A stretch of DNA of 64,000 nt from Brevibacterium sp. S111 (GTDB lineage Bacteria > Actinomycetota > Actinomycetes > Actinomycetales > Brevibacteriaceae), in the NCBI RefSeq assembly GCF_004745075.1, contig NZ_RHFH01000013.1, positions 37,845 to 101,844 on the forward strand, written 5' to 3'. Both the position numbers and the translations under genes were made by a program. Within the stretch, counting starts at the first letter, position 1. Each line of letters begins with the position of its first letter. This document shows positions 1 through 9,794 of the stretch, piece after piece. The notes beneath the pieces are model-generated. The model saw only the letters and a list, made by a program, of their open reading frames with translations, had not been told where the DNA came from and did not search any database.

Positions 1-91
1 ACCAGGCGCCGACAGCCAGCCCCGCGAGCACGAGGACGAGCAGGAGCAGGAACAGCCAGACCTGGATCTCGACGACGAGGAAGTTCGTCAT
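1..91 (-). CDS. N-terminus of a membrane protein, probably sensor histidine kinase (partial)
   Basis: Only the first 30 codons lie in the window; the gene runs off the left edge. The start ATG (91-89) overlaps the stop of the response regulator in an ATGA arrangement, so the two genes are translationally coupled. The visible peptide starts MTNFLVVEIQVW and continues as an unbroken run of Leu, Val, Ala and Gly, which is a transmembrane helix from about residue 10 to 30. A membrane protein directly behind an OmpR-type regulator is usually its kinase. That assignment is inference from position; no kinase domain is visible. Confidence 0.6.
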   Translation of the reverse strand, partial: MTNFLVVEIQVWLFLLLLVLVLAGLAVGAW

Positions 92-840
92 AGACGCCTC
101 TGCCCGTCCTCACCGCGGACCTCACCGACGAAGCGGTATCCGCGCCCCTGGACGGTCGCGATCCACCGCGGTTCGGCAGCGTCTTCTCCGAGGACGCGTC
201 GCAGTTCGGCAACGCGCGAATCGACGGCACGGGTACCCACGGCCTCTTCGAACCCCCACAGCACCTCGAGCAGGCGGGAGCGTTCGATGAGTTCGTCCTT
301 GTGTACCATGAGGTATTCGAGCAGGGTGAAGCCCTTCGGGGTGATGACGAGTTCGCGCTGTCCCAGCCAGGCACGCCGCCCCACCCGGTCCACGCGCAGG
401 CCGAAGCTCGAGACGAGTACCGGTGCGGTGGCCAAGGGCGGCCCGTCATTGCGGGTCCGGCGCAGCACCGCCCGGATGCGGGCGACGAGTTCGTGCGGAT
501 CGAAGGGTTTGTTGAGGTAGTCGTCGGCGCCCTCTTCCAGCGCCATCGCCCGTTCCACACCCTCACCGACCTGCGTCAGCAGCAGCACCGGGACCCAGTT
601 CTCCTCCTGCCGCAGGCGTCGGAGCACCTGCCGGCCATCGGCTCCGGGCATGAGCACGTCGAGCACGCAGACATCGGGTTTGTGGCGGTGGATCTCGTCG
701 AGTGCCAGCAGGCCGTCACTGGCCGGCAGGACCCGGAATCCGGAACGCTCGAGGAAGGGCACCACCGCACCGAGCACATCCGGCTCGTCGTCGGCAACCA
801 AGACGAGTGGTTGGGGCTCGGTGTGATTGTCAGCCGTCAT
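88..840 (-). CDS. OmpR/PhoB-family response regulator linked to the Mrp operon
   Basis: A 250-aa two-component response regulator. The receiver domain covers about residues 12-128, with acidic residues in VADDEPD, the phospho-acceptor Asp61 in VLDVLMPG, the switch residue Thr89 in LLLTQ and the conserved Lys111 in NKPFDP. A winged-helix DNA-binding domain covers about 145-242 and ends in the typical VQGRGYRFVG. The start is taken at ATG 840 because an upstream in-frame ATG (921) would lie deep inside mrpG and add a non-homologous tail. Even so, the start lies 11 bp inside mrpG, so the regulator is the seventh gene of the Mrp operon. It probably controls a response to ionic or pH stress; that role is inferred from context only. 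Confidence 0.9.
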   Translation of the reverse strand: MTADNHTEPQPLVLVADDEPDVLGAVVPFLERSGFRVLPASDGLLALDEIHRHKPDVCVLDVLMPGADGRQVLRRLRQEENWVPVLLLTQVGEGVERAMALEEGADDYLNKPFDPHELVARIRAVLRRTRNDGPPLATAPVLVSSFGLRVDRVGRRAWLGQRELVITPKGFTLLEYLMVHKDELIERSRLLEVLWGFEEAVGTRAVDSRVAELRRVLGEDAAEPRWIATVQGRGYRFVGEVRGEDGQRRL

Positions 841-1225
841 GGTGCTCAGTTCCGGTTCCTCTCTGGCGTTCCCAGGCAACTTCTCGGGCCTCGGCACGGT
901 CGACCGCCTCGGCGAGTTCATCTCGATACAGCATAGAACGACGCAGGTGTTTGGTGCGATAGCCGGCGCGGCCGACCATATGGGTGGCGACGGGGATCGT
1001 CACGAGCTGGAAGGAGATGACGATCGCCAGCGTCGTCACCGTCGCCCAGGTCGGGAACTGGATGGCGACCGCCACGGCCACGAGCATCAGCCCCAGGACC
1101 TGGGGCTTCGCACTCGCGTGCATGCGTGAGAGGAGATCCCCGAACCGCACGAGACCGAGCGCCGCAGCCAGGGACAGCACAGCGCCGAGGAGGATGAGCA
1201 CGGCCGAGATGATGTCAAGAACCAT
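830..1225 (-). CDS. mrpG: Na+/H+ antiporter subunit G
   Basis: A 131-aa small integral membrane subunit of the Mrp (Mnh/Sha) multi-subunit cation/proton antiporter. Three hydrophobic helices are visible (about residues 5-25, 42-60 and 64-85). The MrpG/PhaG motif RFGDLLSRMHASAK lies between helices one and two. The C-terminal 45 residues are charged and cytoplasmic. The start at ATG 1225 overlaps the end of mrpF by 11 bp; longer versions of the frame read only into an Arg/Pro-rich shadow of mrpF. Its 3' end overlaps the response regulator start. Confidence 0.92.
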   Translation of the reverse strand: MVLDIISAVLILLGAVLSLAAALGLVRFGDLLSRMHASAKPQVLGLMLVAVAVAIQFPTWATVTTLAIVISFQLVTIPVATHMVGRAGYRTKHLRRSMLYRDELAEAVDRAEAREVAWERQRGTGTEHHDG

Positions 1226-1838
1226 GGGTGCTCCCTTCGCCGCGGCCGGGGGCGGAATCATTGCGGCCAGGGGCGGAATCGTCTCGGCCAGGGGCAGAAT
1301 CACCGCGGCCCGTGAACATATGCTCGGCGTCGTCGGGTCCGGGATCGGGTCCGGTGCCCTCGCCTTCCCCGCCGGCATCAGCGTGTGCGTCGAAAGTCGG
1401 GTCCGAGATCTCGGTGACCTCATCGGAGACCGGGACCGAACCGGGCCCTGGCGCTGCTCTCCGGGCAGCAGCCTCGGCGGAATCGTCGTCCTGAGCATCT
1501 TGGGACATGTGCCAATCCGATGCCGAGAAGTCCGACAGCGCTCCCGACTCGGAGCCGGGCGTCATCGAATCGGATTTCGATACGTATCGCGACACGCTCA
1601 CGGAGCCGACGAAGCCGAGCATCGCGAGCACGATGAGAACGGGCAGCAGATCCGTGCGGTCGGCCAGGGCCATGTACCCGCCGAGTCCGCACATGATCGA
1701 GGCGAGCACGACATCGGTGCCGATCATCCGGTCGAGGATCGAGGGGCCGCGGACGATCCGGTAGAGCGCGATGAACACCGAGGCGGCCAACAGCACCGAC
1801 CCGGCGATGACGAGGAGGTCGAAGACGATCTGACTCAT
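1215..1838 (-). CDS. mrpF: Na+/H+ antiporter subunit F with long acidic tail
   Basis: A 207-aa MrpF. Residues 1-85 match the normal subunit: three helices and the conserved ILDRMIGTDVV segment between helices one and two. The family is normally about 90 aa, so roughly 115 residues are extra. The extra tail is Asp/Glu/Ser/Pro-rich and ends in a short repeat (DSAPGR three times with small changes), encoded by 21-bp tandem repeats at about 1246-1310. The tail is presumably cytoplasmic and disordered. Its start overlaps the mrpE stop as ATGA. The core assignment is firm; the tail has no known function. Confidence 0.92.
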   Translation of the reverse strand: MSQIVFDLLVIAGSVLLAASVFIALYRIVRGPSILDRMIGTDVVLASIMCGLGGYMALADRTDLLPVLIVLAMLGFVGSVSVSRYVSKSDSMTPGSESGALSDFSASDWHMSQDAQDDDSAEAAARRAAPGPGSVPVSDEVTEISDPTFDAHADAGGEGEGTGPDPGPDDAEHMFTGRGDSAPGRDDSAPGRNDSAPGRGEGSTHGS

Positions 1839-2425
1839 GCGCGTCCTCCCTCGACTTCGCCCAGCGGATCCGGGCGGGCACGCAGTGCCCCGAGGTCGCG
1901 GGCCGAACCGAGGGTGCGGATGAGCAGCTCCTCGATGTGGTAGACCTGCGCCTTCGCCTGATGCAGCTTCTCCTCGGAATCGCAGTCGAGGAAGTGCAGG
2001 TAGAGGATGCCCATCGCGCGATCACTGTCGATGATGATCGATCCCGGGATGAGGCTGGCGGTGTCGGCGATGAGGGTGAGCACGAGATCGGAGCTCGTGC
2101 GCAGATCGCAGGCGATGACCGAACCGGCGCCGACGGCACGGCGACGGAACGCATACCAGGCGACCTCGATCGAGGCGTGGAGGACCGAGTAGAGGAACCA
2201 CAGGGCGAACACCGCGCCGTGCCAGACGTTGAACCGACCGGAGAGCACGACGGGCGGGAGGTAGAAGATACGGGTGACGAGGAAGGCGAGGACGATCCCG
2301 GAGACCACGGTGAGTACGGTGATCGAATCCCACAGCATCAGCCACAGCAGGACCAGCGAGACGAGCAGCACGAACTGCTGGACGATTCCGCGGCCCCGGC
2401 TCATCCGTGCCCGGTTCGGACTCAT
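1835..2425 (-). CDS. mrpE: Na+/H+ antiporter subunit E
   Basis: A 196-aa MrpE/PhaE subunit. It has an N-terminal pair of helices (about residues 15-55), a further helix around residues 68-92, and the conserved soluble C-terminal domain with SLIPGSIIIDSDRAMGILYLH, close to the family signature for this subunit (signature spans about residues 124-144). The length is normal for the family. Its start overlaps the mrpD stop by one base (TGATG) and its end overlaps mrpF. The subunit is needed for assembly and activity of the Mrp complex in characterised bacteria. Confidence 0.93.
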   Translation of the reverse strand: MSPNRARMSRGRGIVQQFVLLVSLVLLWLMLWDSITVLTVVSGIVLAFLVTRIFYLPPVVLSGRFNVWHGAVFALWFLYSVLHASIEVAWYAFRRRAVGAGSVIACDLRTSSDLVLTLIADTASLIPGSIIIDSDRAMGILYLHFLDCDSEEKLHQAKAQVYHIEELLIRTLGSARDLGALRARPDPLGEVEGGRA

Positions 2426-4005
2426 CAGTCGTCACCTCCGAGCACGTTCGTGACATAGTCGATCGGCGTCTGCAGATTCTCGGCGGCGCGGTTCGCCATA
2501 ACCCACAGGGGTTCGGCCGCGACCGTGAGGATGAGGGAGGCGATGACGACCACCGAGGTGGCCACCACCATAGCAGGGGGCACGCCGATCTGAGACTGCC
2601 ACTTCTTCCCCGCCAGCAGCGTCTTCTTCCGGTCGGCGAATTCCTCGACGAGGTCCTCGTTGGGCTCTTCCACATCGGCCGGATCACGCCAGAACGCGAG
2701 GTTGAAGGTACGGCCGATGACGTAGAGCGTGAGCAGGCTCGTCACGGTGCCCGCGACGATGAGGACGGTGGGCAGCCACGCCTGATCGTCGAATCCGGCG
2801 AGGAACAGGGCGACCTTGCCGATGAATCCGGAGAACGGAGGAATGCCCGAGAGATTGAGCGCGGGAATGAAGAAGATGATCGTCAGCACCGGCGAGAGCA
2901 CCATGAGACCACCCAGGGACCGCGTCGAGGTGGACCCGCCGCGCATTTCCACGAGCCCGATCGCCAGGAACAGCGCGGTCTGGACGATGATGTGGTGGAC
3001 CGTGTAGTAGATCGCCGCGGACAGACCGACACTGGTGCCCAAGGCCACGCCGAAGAGCATGTAGCCGATGTGGGAGACCAAGGTGAAGGACACGATCCTC
3101 TTGATCTCCGACTGCGCGATGGCGCCGAGGATGCCCACGAGCATCGTCAGCCCCGCCGCGATGAGCAGCGGCACCCGCAGCGAGGATTCGGCGAAGAGCA
3201 GGGTCTCCGTGCGGATGATCGCATAGATGCCGACCTTCGTCAGCAGACCCGCGAACACTGCGGTCACCGGGGCCGGAGCGGTCGGGTAGGAGTCGGGCAG
3301 CCAGAAGGACAGCGGGAAGATCGCGGCCTTGATGCCGAAGCCGAGCAGCAGCATCACGTGGAGGATCATCTGCACATCGGCAGGCAGCTCGGAGAGCCTC
3401 TGCGACAGCTGCGCCATGTTCACGGTTCCGCACGCTGCGTAGATGATGCCGATCGCGGCGAGGAAGATCACCGAGGAGACGAGCGAGATGATCACATAGG
3501 TGACTCCGGCCCGGATGCGCTCGGCCGTGGCTCCGAGGGTGAGCAGCACATAGGAGGCGACGAGGAACATCTCGAAGCCGACGTAGAGGTTGAACAGGTC
3601 CCCGGCGAGGAACGAGTTCGCAATGCCCGCGCACAGCACCAGGTAACTGGGGTTGAACACGGAGATCGGGGTCTCGTTCGAATCGTCGTTGGCGTCCTGG
3701 CTCAGCGCGTACACGAGCACGCACAGAGTGACCAGCGAGGACACGATGAGCATGAGGGCGGAGAGCCGGTCGGCCACGAGCACGATGCCCGCCGGCGGCT
3801 GCCAACCGCCGATCGCCACGACCTGCGGACCGTGCATGTCGACGCCGAAGAGGATGATCGTGGCGATGACCATGACGGCCACGAGGATCGCGACCGACAC
3901 GAGGTTCTGCATCCGTGTGTGCTTGGACAGGATGAGGGCGATGCCGGCGCCGAGCAGCGGCAGCAGCACCGGCAGCGGGACGAGGACGGGCAGCAGATCG
4001 ATCAT
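2425..4005 (-). CDS. mrpD: Na+/H+ antiporter subunit D (complex I NuoM/N-like)
   Basis: A 526-aa polytopic protein of the proton-conducting antiporter family shared with NuoL/M/N. About 14 helices are predicted. Typical segments include GFEMFLVASYVLL, the Lys-containing GFGIKAAIFPLSFWLPDSYP and the LVSHIGYMLFGVALG region. The last 80 residues hold a charged loop (ADRKKTLLAGKKWQ) and a final helix. It lies between mrpC and mrpE with four-base and one-base overlaps. It is one of the two large subunits that move ions in the Mrp complex. Confidence 0.95.
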   Translation of the reverse strand: MIDLLPVLVPLPVLLPLLGAGIALILSKHTRMQNLVSVAILVAVMVIATIILFGVDMHGPQVVAIGGWQPPAGIVLVADRLSALMLIVSSLVTLCVLVYALSQDANDDSNETPISVFNPSYLVLCAGIANSFLAGDLFNLYVGFEMFLVASYVLLTLGATAERIRAGVTYVIISLVSSVIFLAAIGIIYAACGTVNMAQLSQRLSELPADVQMILHVMLLLGFGIKAAIFPLSFWLPDSYPTAPAPVTAVFAGLLTKVGIYAIIRTETLLFAESSLRVPLLIAAGLTMLVGILGAIAQSEIKRIVSFTLVSHIGYMLFGVALGTSVGLSAAIYYTVHHIIVQTALFLAIGLVEMRGGSTSTRSLGGLMVLSPVLTIIFFIPALNLSGIPPFSGFIGKVALFLAGFDDQAWLPTVLIVAGTVTSLLTLYVIGRTFNLAFWRDPADVEEPNEDLVEEFADRKKTLLAGKKWQSQIGVPPAMVVATSVVVIASLILTVAAEPLWVMANRAAENLQTPIDYVTNVLGGDD

Positions 4006-4682
4006 GGCCGGTCCCCCTTCCCGTGCTCGTCATCCGGCTCCGTGTTCCCGGACTCGTCATCCGGCGCTGTCTCTTCTCGGGCCGCTTCTGCGGCCTCCGC
4101 TTCAGCGGCGCTGTGCGCTTGCGTCTGGGACTCCACGACCGCCTCGGCGATGTCATCGGCTTCAGTCGGGGTCTCCGCGTCCTCGATCTCCTCGGCGATC
4201 TCCTCCCGCTCTTCGGGAGTGCCGTCGTCATCGAGGTCGACGGCGCCGACGATCGGCGATTCGGCCTCGTCACCGAACTCGGTGTCGTCGTAGTCCGTGC
4301 TCGCCTCGGCTTCGGAGTCGATGACCTTCGTGATCGCGACCTGGAGGTCGGTGTCGTCGTCCTGCAGCGAATCGGCGCGCATGAGCCTCCAGGAGCGGTA
4401 GATCATCGCCAGCAGGAACGCGGTCACGGCGAAGGTGATGACGATGGCGGTGAGGATGAGCGCCTGCGGCAGCGGATCGGACATGCCCTCGGTCGACAGG
4501 TCCTTCCCGTCGGTCAGGGGCGGCGAACCGCGTCCGGCGGTGAGGATGATGAGCAGGTTGACCCCGTTGCCGAGCAGGATGAAGCCGAGCAGGACGCGGG
4601 TCAGGGAGCGTTCGAGCATGAGGTAGATGCCGGAGGCGAAGAGGACACCCATGGCCAGGACCATGATGAAGGGCATGCTCAT
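4002..4682 (-). CDS. mrpC: Na+/H+ antiporter subunit C (NuoK-like) with acidic tail
   Basis: A 226-aa MrpC. Residues 1-112 are the NuoK-like core with three helices and the motif [16 protein letters not shown]. Homologues are usually 110-160 aa. Here about 110 extra residues follow, extremely rich in Asp, Glu, Ala and Thr, with almost no hydrophobic stretches, so the tail is probably a disordered, strongly negative cytoplasmic extension. The start overlaps the mrpA stop and the stop overlaps the mrpD start, both as ATGA. Together with the MrpF tail this is a notable feature of the local antiporter. Confidence 0.92.
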   Translation of the reverse strand: MSMPFIMVLAMGVLFASGIYLMLERSLTRVLLGFILLGNGVNLLIILTAGRGSPPLTDGKDLSTEGMSDPLPQALILTAIVITFAVTAFLLAMIYRSWRLMRADSLQDDDTDLQVAITKVIDSEAEASTDYDDTEFGDEAESPIVGAVDLDDDGTPEEREEIAEEIEDAETPTEADDIAEAVVESQTQAHSAAEAEAAEAAREETAPDDESGNTEPDDEHGKGDRP

Positions 4683-7600
4683 AGGCGGCCTCCTTCCGCA
4701 CCGTTGTCGACGTCGAGCTCATTGACCCGGTGGATGATCTCGGACACGGCGCGGTGTTCGGCGGTCGATCCCATGTTCTCGGAGAAGTTGACGTTGTCGT
4801 GGATGCGGTGGGTGAGCATCGCTTCGTCACGTTCCTGGTGCAGGTCGACCTCGGCTCCGAGCGAGCGGAGGATGTCGAGCATGAGGCCGATGACGATGAG
4901 GTAGACGCCGATGTCGAAGAACGTCGACGTGCCGAAGGACAGATGACCCAGCAACGGCAGATCGCCTTCGAGGTAGACGGAGTCGAAGACGGTATCGCCC
5001 CACACCCAACCGCCGACGACGGTGAGGATCGCGGTGACGAGACCGGTGCCGAGCATTCCCGAGGGAGTGAAGGGGGCCGCCTCGGCGAGTTCGTACTTGC
5101 CTCCGGCGAGGTAGCGCACGACGAGAGCGAGACCGGCGACGAGGCCGCCGGCGAAACCGCCGCCGGGTTCGTTATGGCCGGCGAAGAGGAGGTAGACGGA
5201 GAAGACGAAGACGGCGTGGAAGATCAGTCGCGCGGTGACCTCGAGAATGATCGACCGGTTGCGCGGAGCCAGGGTGCGGCCGGCGATGAGCCAGGACACA
5301 CGTTTCTGGGACAGGTCCTCCCGCCCGGGATGGTGGAGGTCGACGACGTCCTCGGACACGGGTTGGAAGCGGATCCGGCCGGCCGCCTCGGTGCCGTCCT
5401 TCTTCCTCTCGAACCGGTGCAGGTGGCCTTCGCGGCCGCGGACGAAGATGAGTCCGGCGACACCGGTTCCCGCCGCCACGAGCACGGAGATCTCACCCAT
5501 CGTGTCCCAGGCGCGGATGTCGACGAGGGTGACGTTGACGATGTTCTGGCCGTGGCCGAGTTCGTAGGCGAGCTGACCGAAGTCCGTCGAGACCGGGTCG
5601 GCCACGCGCACCCCGGCGGCGATGAGGACCACGAGCATCACCGTGATGCCCACGGCACCGCCGATGATCGCCCGCCAGGCGGGAGTGAGACGCCCCGTGG
5701 ATTCGCCGATCCGGGCCGGCAGACGGCGGAGGACGAGGACGAAGACGACGATCGTGATGGTCTCCACCAGCACCTGGGTCAGGGCCAGGTCGGGGGCGCC
5801 GACGAACGCGAAGTACGCGACCATCGCATAGCCGGAGATGCCGGTGACGACGACGGCCGTGAAGCGCTTCTTCGCCCGGGTGGCACCGATCGCGACGACG
5901 ATGAGGACGGTGGCGACGATGAAGTCGAGAGGGGTGTCGGAGAGGCGGAAGTCGATGTTCCAGGTGTCGTTGGCGATGATGGCCAGGCCCACTCCGGCGA
6001 CGAGGACGAGGTAGACCACACCCTGGTAGAACGGCAGCGAACCGCGTTGCGTGCGGGCGGTGACCCACAGCGCCAGTGCTTCCATCCAGCTGATGAGCCG
6101 CCGGTAGAGCTCGTGGAAATCGATGCCCGAGGGCAGAGTCGACTGCACTCTCGCGAACGGGTGGCGGAGGAAGAACAGGGCCGCGCCGACGGCGACCGTC
6201 ACGGCGGTGAAGGCGAGCGCCGGTTCGAAGCCGTGCCACAGCGCCAGGTGGTAGTGCCCGTCCTCGGCGGCCACGATCGGCAGCTCGGCGGTCCAGGCGG
6301 AGAAGTATCCGTCAAGTAGTCCGGCGCCCGGGCCCAGCGCCAAGGTGAGCGCGGTGAGGATGATCGGGGAGAAGACGAGGCCGAGCTTCTCATCGCGGCG
6401 GGCGATGTCGTCGACGCCGGGCTTCGAGGAGAAAGCGCCCCAGACGAAGCGGGCGGAATAGGCGACGGTGAGGATCGAGCCGATCATGATGCCGATGAAG
6501 CCGATGACCGAGGCCTTGTCCGGTGAGGACAGGAGGGTCGAGTAGGCGGCTTCCTTGGCGGCGAAGCCGAGCAGCGGGGGCAGTCCCGCCATCGAGGCGG
6601 CGGCGATCGTCGCGCACACGGCGACGACGGGGAATGCCTTCCAGCCGCCGGAGAGCTTCGTGAGGTCACGGGTGCCGGCACGGTGGTCGATGATGCCGAC
6701 GCACAGGAACAGGCAGGACTTGAACAGGGCGTGGGCGATGAGCAGCCCGAGTGCCGCCTTCGTGATGTCCGGAGTGCCGAAGGAGGCCATCGTCGTGAGG
6801 AAGCCCAGCTGGGAGACCGTGCCGAAGGCCAGCAGCAGTTTGAGGTCGGTCTGCTTCAGCGCCTGCCAGCCGCCGATGAACATCGTCAGCAGGCCCAGGG
6901 TGAGCAGCACTTCGGACCAGCCGGGGATGTTGTTGTAGCCGGGGGCCAGGCGCAGCACGAGGTAGATGCCGGCCTTGACCATGGCCGCAGCGTGCAGGTA
7001 CGCACTGACCGGGGTGGGGGCGGCCATGGCGCCGGGCAGCCAGAAGTGGAAGGGCATGAGCGCGGACTTCGAGATCGCGCCGATGAGGATGAGGATGATC
7101 GCGGAGATGATGACTCCGCCGGTGTCCATGCCCAGCTGTGCCCGGTCGATCAGGGTCGAGATCCGGCCGGTGCCGGTGGCGGTGATGAGTAGGACCATGC
7201 CCACGAGCATGGCCAGACCGCCGGCGGTGGTGACGATGAGCGCCTGCAGGGCCGCCTGACGCGAGCGGCGCCGGGACTGGCTGTGTCCGATGAGCAGGTA
7301 GGAGAAGACCGTGGTGCCTTCCCAGAACAGGTAGAGCATGAGGAGGTCGTCGGCGATGACGAGTCCGTACATCATGCCTGCGAAGGCCATGAAGATGCCG
7401 GCGAACCGGGCCAGTCCGGGTTCGTCGGGCGGGAAGTAGCGGGCGCAGTAGACGAAGACGAGCGCCCCGACTCCGGTGACGAGCAGCGTCATGATCCATG
7501 AGAGCACGTCGAGGCGGAACACACCTTCGAGCCCGAGCTCCGGGAGCCAGTTCATGCTTTCGACGAGCGGATGGGCGCCGGGGCCGAAGAGGTCGTGAAC

Positions 7601-7732
7601 TTTCGAGAGGCTCAGCACCAGTCCGGCGAAGGGGACGAGCGCGAGGTAGAAGAAGGCGTTGCGGCCGAGGAGACGAACCAGGGGGTAGGCGATGACAGAC
7701 GCGCCGAAGAAGGCACCTGTCATGGCTATCAC
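4679..7732 (-). CDS. mrpA: Na+/H+ antiporter subunit A fused to subunit B
   Basis: A 1017-aa fused MrpA-MrpB protein, the first gene of the operon. The N-terminal part (about residues 1-500) is the NuoL-like antiporter module, with [19 protein letters not shown] and [15 protein letters not shown]. About residues 560-700 form the MrpA-specific C-terminal region and 825-955 the MnhB-like domain ([20 protein letters not shown]). The GTG at 7732 is preferred because GGAGGT lies 8 bases upstream (7741-7746); the next ATG (7723) would be 17 bases away. The A-B fusion is common in actinobacteria. The complex exchanges Na+ (or other cations) for protons and supports alkali and salt tolerance. Confidence 0.94.
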   Translation of the reverse strand: MIAMTGAFFGASVIAYPLVRLLGRNAFFYLALVPFAGLVLSLSKVHDLFGPGAHPLVESMNWLPELGLEGVFRLDVLSWIMTLLVTGVGALVFVYCARYFPPDEPGLARFAGIFMAFAGMMYGLVIADDLLMLYLFWEGTTVFSYLLIGHSQSRRRSRQAALQALIVTTAGGLAMLVGMVLLITATGTGRISTLIDRAQLGMDTGGVIISAIILILIGAISKSALMPFHFWLPGAMAAPTPVSAYLHAAAMVKAGIYLVLRLAPGYNNIPGWSEVLLTLGLLTMFIGGWQALKQTDLKLLLAFGTVSQLGFLTTMASFGTPDITKAALGLLIAHALFKSCLFLCVGIIDHRAGTRDLTKLSGGWKAFPVVAVCATIAAASMAGLPPLLGFAAKEAAYSTLLSSPDKASVIGFIGIMIGSILTVAYSARFVWGAFSSKPGVDDIARRDEKLGLVFSPIILTALTLALGPGAGLLDGYFSAWTAELPIVAAEDGHYHLALWHGFEPALAFTAVTVAVGAALFFLRHPFARVQSTLPSGIDFHELYRRLISWMEALALWVTARTQRGSLPFYQGVVYLVLVAGVGLAIIANDTWNIDFRLSDTPLDFIVATVLIVVAIGATRAKKRFTAVVVTGISGYAMVAYFAFVGAPDLALTQVLVETITIVVFVLVLRRLPARIGESTGRLTPAWRAIIGGAVGITVMLVVLIAAGVRVADPVSTDFGQLAYELGHGQNIVNVTLVDIRAWDTMGEISVLVAAGTGVAGLIFVRGREGHLHRFERKKDGTEAAGRIRFQPVSEDVVDLHHPGREDLSQKRVSWLIAGRTLAPRNRSIILEVTARLIFHAVFVFSVYLLFAGHNEPGGGFAGGLVAGLALVVRYLAGGKYELAEAAPFTPSGMLGTGLVTAILTVVGGWVWGDTVFDSVYLEGDLPLLGHLSFGTSTFFDIGVYLIVIGLMLDILRSLGAEVDLHQERDEAMLTHRIHDNVNFSENMGSTAEHRAVSEIIHRVNELDVDNGAEGGRL

Positions 7733-7852
7733 CGGCAGCCACCTCCGTCATATGCCTGTTTGTGAGAAAGGTTCGTGAGTTTATTTTTGCACGGACAGAC
7801 GAAGTTTCCCCAATTGCGTGCACTCGGCCGAACCCGTTTCTCGCCCGCCCTC

Positions 7853-7932
7853 GCAGTCATCGGCGAGGTCCTCGGCGCAGTCATCGGCGAGGTCCTTCGC
7901 GAGGTCCTCGGGGTAGTCACCGGCGGGGTCCT
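7853..7932. repeat. 24-bp tandem repeat upstream of mrpA
   Basis: Two identical copies of GCAGTCATCGGCGAGGTCCT start at 7853 and 7877 (period 24), followed by a degraded third copy at about 7912-7932. The array lies in the 269-bp gap between mrpA and the 405-aa gene and is open in several frames, giving Ala/Glu/Asp-rich shadow peptides. No start with a ribosome site is apparent, so I treat it as non-coding repeat DNA about 120 bp upstream of the mrpA start. Confidence 0.7.
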
Positions 7933-8001
7933 CGCTCGCACTCCCAGGACGGTCGCAGACGGCGCCGACGGCCCCATCGGGTGCCGTGGCCCCGTCGACG
8001 C

Positions 8002-9219
8002 TCACTCGCGCAGCTGGCGGCTGGTCACGAGGAAACCGTTCTCGTCGACTCCCACCCCATCGCAGCCGACGAGGAGCTCCGCTCCGATCGCGTCGGTCAG
8101 TCGGGCCACCTCGGCGCGCATGCTGCGGAATCGACGCCGCGGATTCGGTTGGTGGCGCCGGGACTCGGTGTCCATCCAGTGCACGTGGTATTCGATCTGC
8201 GGGGCATCCGTGTGGGCGGCGATGATCGGCGGCACCCACTCGGCCTCCATCACCCGGATCTCGAGGCCGCCGGCGGCCTCATCGATGTCTCCGAGCGGGA
8301 CGAGCAGGGCGTAGCCGTCGAGGATGACGGGGGCCGAAGGATCGAAGAGCGGGTCGTCGATGTTCGCCTGCGCGAGCACATCTTCGTCGGGGGTGGGCAG
8401 CGACTGTTGGAAGGCGTGCGGGGCGTGGCGGCGCACGAACTCCAGGGCCACCTGCGGTTCCAGCCAGTAGGGCGAGTACAGGTAGAGGTCGACCTTCGCC
8501 TCGGGGTCGGGGATGATCACTCGCGTCGGCAGTCCGGGCTCGTCGGCCAGGCGGACTCCCGTGTGCAGGCGGGAGGCGATGGCGAGCAGGAGGCTGAGCA
8601 CCCGCTCCTCCTCCCGGTCGGGCATGCCCTCGGGGAAAGCCGCATGGAGGCCGTCGGCATCGGCGAACCAGTCCGGTGGCGGGGAGGGCTGACGGTCGCG
8701 GGGACAGTCGACGACGATCGCGTGGTGGGCCCAGTCGGGGACTTCGAGGGCGGCGGCATCCGCGGGTTCGAGGACCGTGCCGGAGCTGAGCCGCGAATGC
8801 CGACTCAGCCTCATCTGTCCGTGTTCGTCGAGCTGCGGGTGCAGGTCCGGCAGCTTGTTGTGGACGAGTGCGAGGACGTCGGAGATCTCGACGGCATCGT
8901 CGAGGAGGAGAAGGTGGAAACCCCGCAGATCCACCGAGGTGGGAGTGTCGACCGGCGCGGATGCGCGGTGATCACCGTACCCGGGGCGACCGGTCGAGGG
9001 CATCCCGGTCCGGCGCCGAGCCGGGGCGGAGGCTCCGGGCCCCGGCGCCTCAGCCGAGACGGAGGGCGCGGGCCCCGGCGACCCATCCGAGACGGAGCGC
9101 GCCGGGCCGGTGTCCGCGGACGCGGCGAGACCGCCCTGGTAGCGCGCGGCGTCGGCACGCTCGCGTTCGGCCCGTTCGGCGGCTTCGCGTTGGCGCCGCA
9201 GTTCGCGGCGGGTGATCAC
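8002..9219 (-). CDS. Hypothetical protein coupled to dcd
   Basis: A 405-aa protein I do not recognise. It starts at GTG 9219, which overlaps the dcd stop (GTGA), so it is translated from the same message. Residues 1-30 are very rich in Arg, Glu and Ala (a charged helix), 31-90 are Pro/Ser/Gly-rich and probably disordered, and about 95-405 form a soluble globular region with patterns such as [25 protein letters not shown] and [14 protein letters not shown]. There is no signal peptide or membrane helix. The frame is open far upstream through dcd but that portion is an Arg/Pro shadow. Coding potential is good; function is unknown. Confidence 0.8.
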   Translation of the reverse strand: MITRRELRRQREAAERAERERADAARYQGGLAASADTGPARSVSDGSPGPAPSVSAEAPGPGASAPARRRTGMPSTGRPGYGDHRASAPVDTPTSVDLRGFHLLLLDDAVEISDVLALVHNKLPDLHPQLDEHGQMRLSRHSRLSSGTVLEPADAAALEVPDWAHHAIVVDCPRDRQPSPPPDWFADADGLHAAFPEGMPDREEERVLSLLLAIASRLHTGVRLADEPGLPTRVIIPDPEAKVDLYLYSPYWLEPQVALEFVRRHAPHAFQQSLPTPDEDVLAQANIDDPLFDPSAPVILDGYALLVPLGDIDEAAGGLEIRVMEAEWVPPIIAAHTDAPQIEYHVHWMDTESRRHQPNPRRRFRSMRAEVARLTDAIGAELLVGCDGVGVDENGFLVTSRQLRE

Positions 9220-9794
9220 ATGTCCCTCCGGTAGAAGTTCAGGTGCGAACGGGATGCGGTCGGGCCGCGCTGGCCCTGGTACCGGTTGCCGGTGGCAGCG
9301 GAGCCGTAGGGGTTGACGGCAGAGGAGCTGAGGCGGAAGAAGCACAGCTGCCCGATCTTCATACCCGGCCACAGCGTGATCGGCAGGGTTGCGACATTGG
9401 ACAGTTCCAGGGTGACGTGACCGCTGAATCCGGGGTCGATGAATCCGGCCGTCGAGTGCGTGAGCAGGCCGAGCCGGCCCAGCGAGGACTTCCCTTCGAG
9501 CCGTGCCGCGACATCGTCGGGCAGAGTCACGAGTTCGTGCGTGGAGGCGAGGACGAACTCGCCGGGGTGCAGTACGAAGGGCTCTCCCGGTGCAGCCTCG
9601 AGGAAGCGGGTGAGTTCGGGCTGTTCGAGGCTCGGATCGATGACCGGATATTTGTGGTTGTCGAAGAGCCGGAAGTACCGGTCGAGGCAAACATCGACAC
9701 TGGCCGGTTGGATCAGCGAAGGGTCGTAGGGGTCGAGGGCGATGCGGCCGGAGTCGAGCTCGGCGCGGATGTCGCGGTCGGAAAGCAGAGTCAC
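9216..9794 (-). CDS. dcd: dCTP deaminase, probably bifunctional with dUTPase activity
   Basis: A 192-aa cytosolic enzyme of dTTP precursor synthesis, dCTP to dUTP (and, in the actinobacterial/archaeal bifunctional type, on to dUMP). The core motif [20 protein letters not shown] spans residues about 104-123 and is followed by the GQLCFF and [11 protein letters not shown] elements of the trimeric dUTPase-like fold. Length and sequence are close to my recollection of mycobacterial Dcd, which is bifunctional. The start at ATG 9794 is the only reasonable one. The gene overlaps the downstream unknown gene by four bases. Confidence 0.95.
   Translation of the reverse strand: MTLLSDRDIRAELDSGRIALDPYDPSLIQPASVDVCLDRYFRLFDNHKYPVIDPSLEQPELTRFLEAAPGEPFVLHPGEFVLASTHELVTLPDDVAARLEGKSSLGRLGLLTHSTAGFIDPGFSGHVTLELSNVATLPITLWPGMKIGQLCFFRLSSSAVNPYGSAATGNRYQGQRGPTASRSHLNFYRRDM

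Noticed and set aside
2407..4293. A 628-aa plus-strand frame opposite mrpD and mrpC
   Set aside because: Composition is Arg/Glu/Gly/His-rich, typical of the antisense of a GC-rich gene; mrpD/mrpC on the other strand are unmistakable.
4730..6319. A 529-aa plus-strand frame opposite mrpA
   Set aside because: Highly Asp/Glu/Gly-rich antisense shadow; no motifs, no ribosome site.
7729..7977. A small minus-strand gene in the repeat upstream of mrpA
   Set aside because: The frame reads through the tandem repeat as Thr/Arg/Pro shadow and has no ribosome site.
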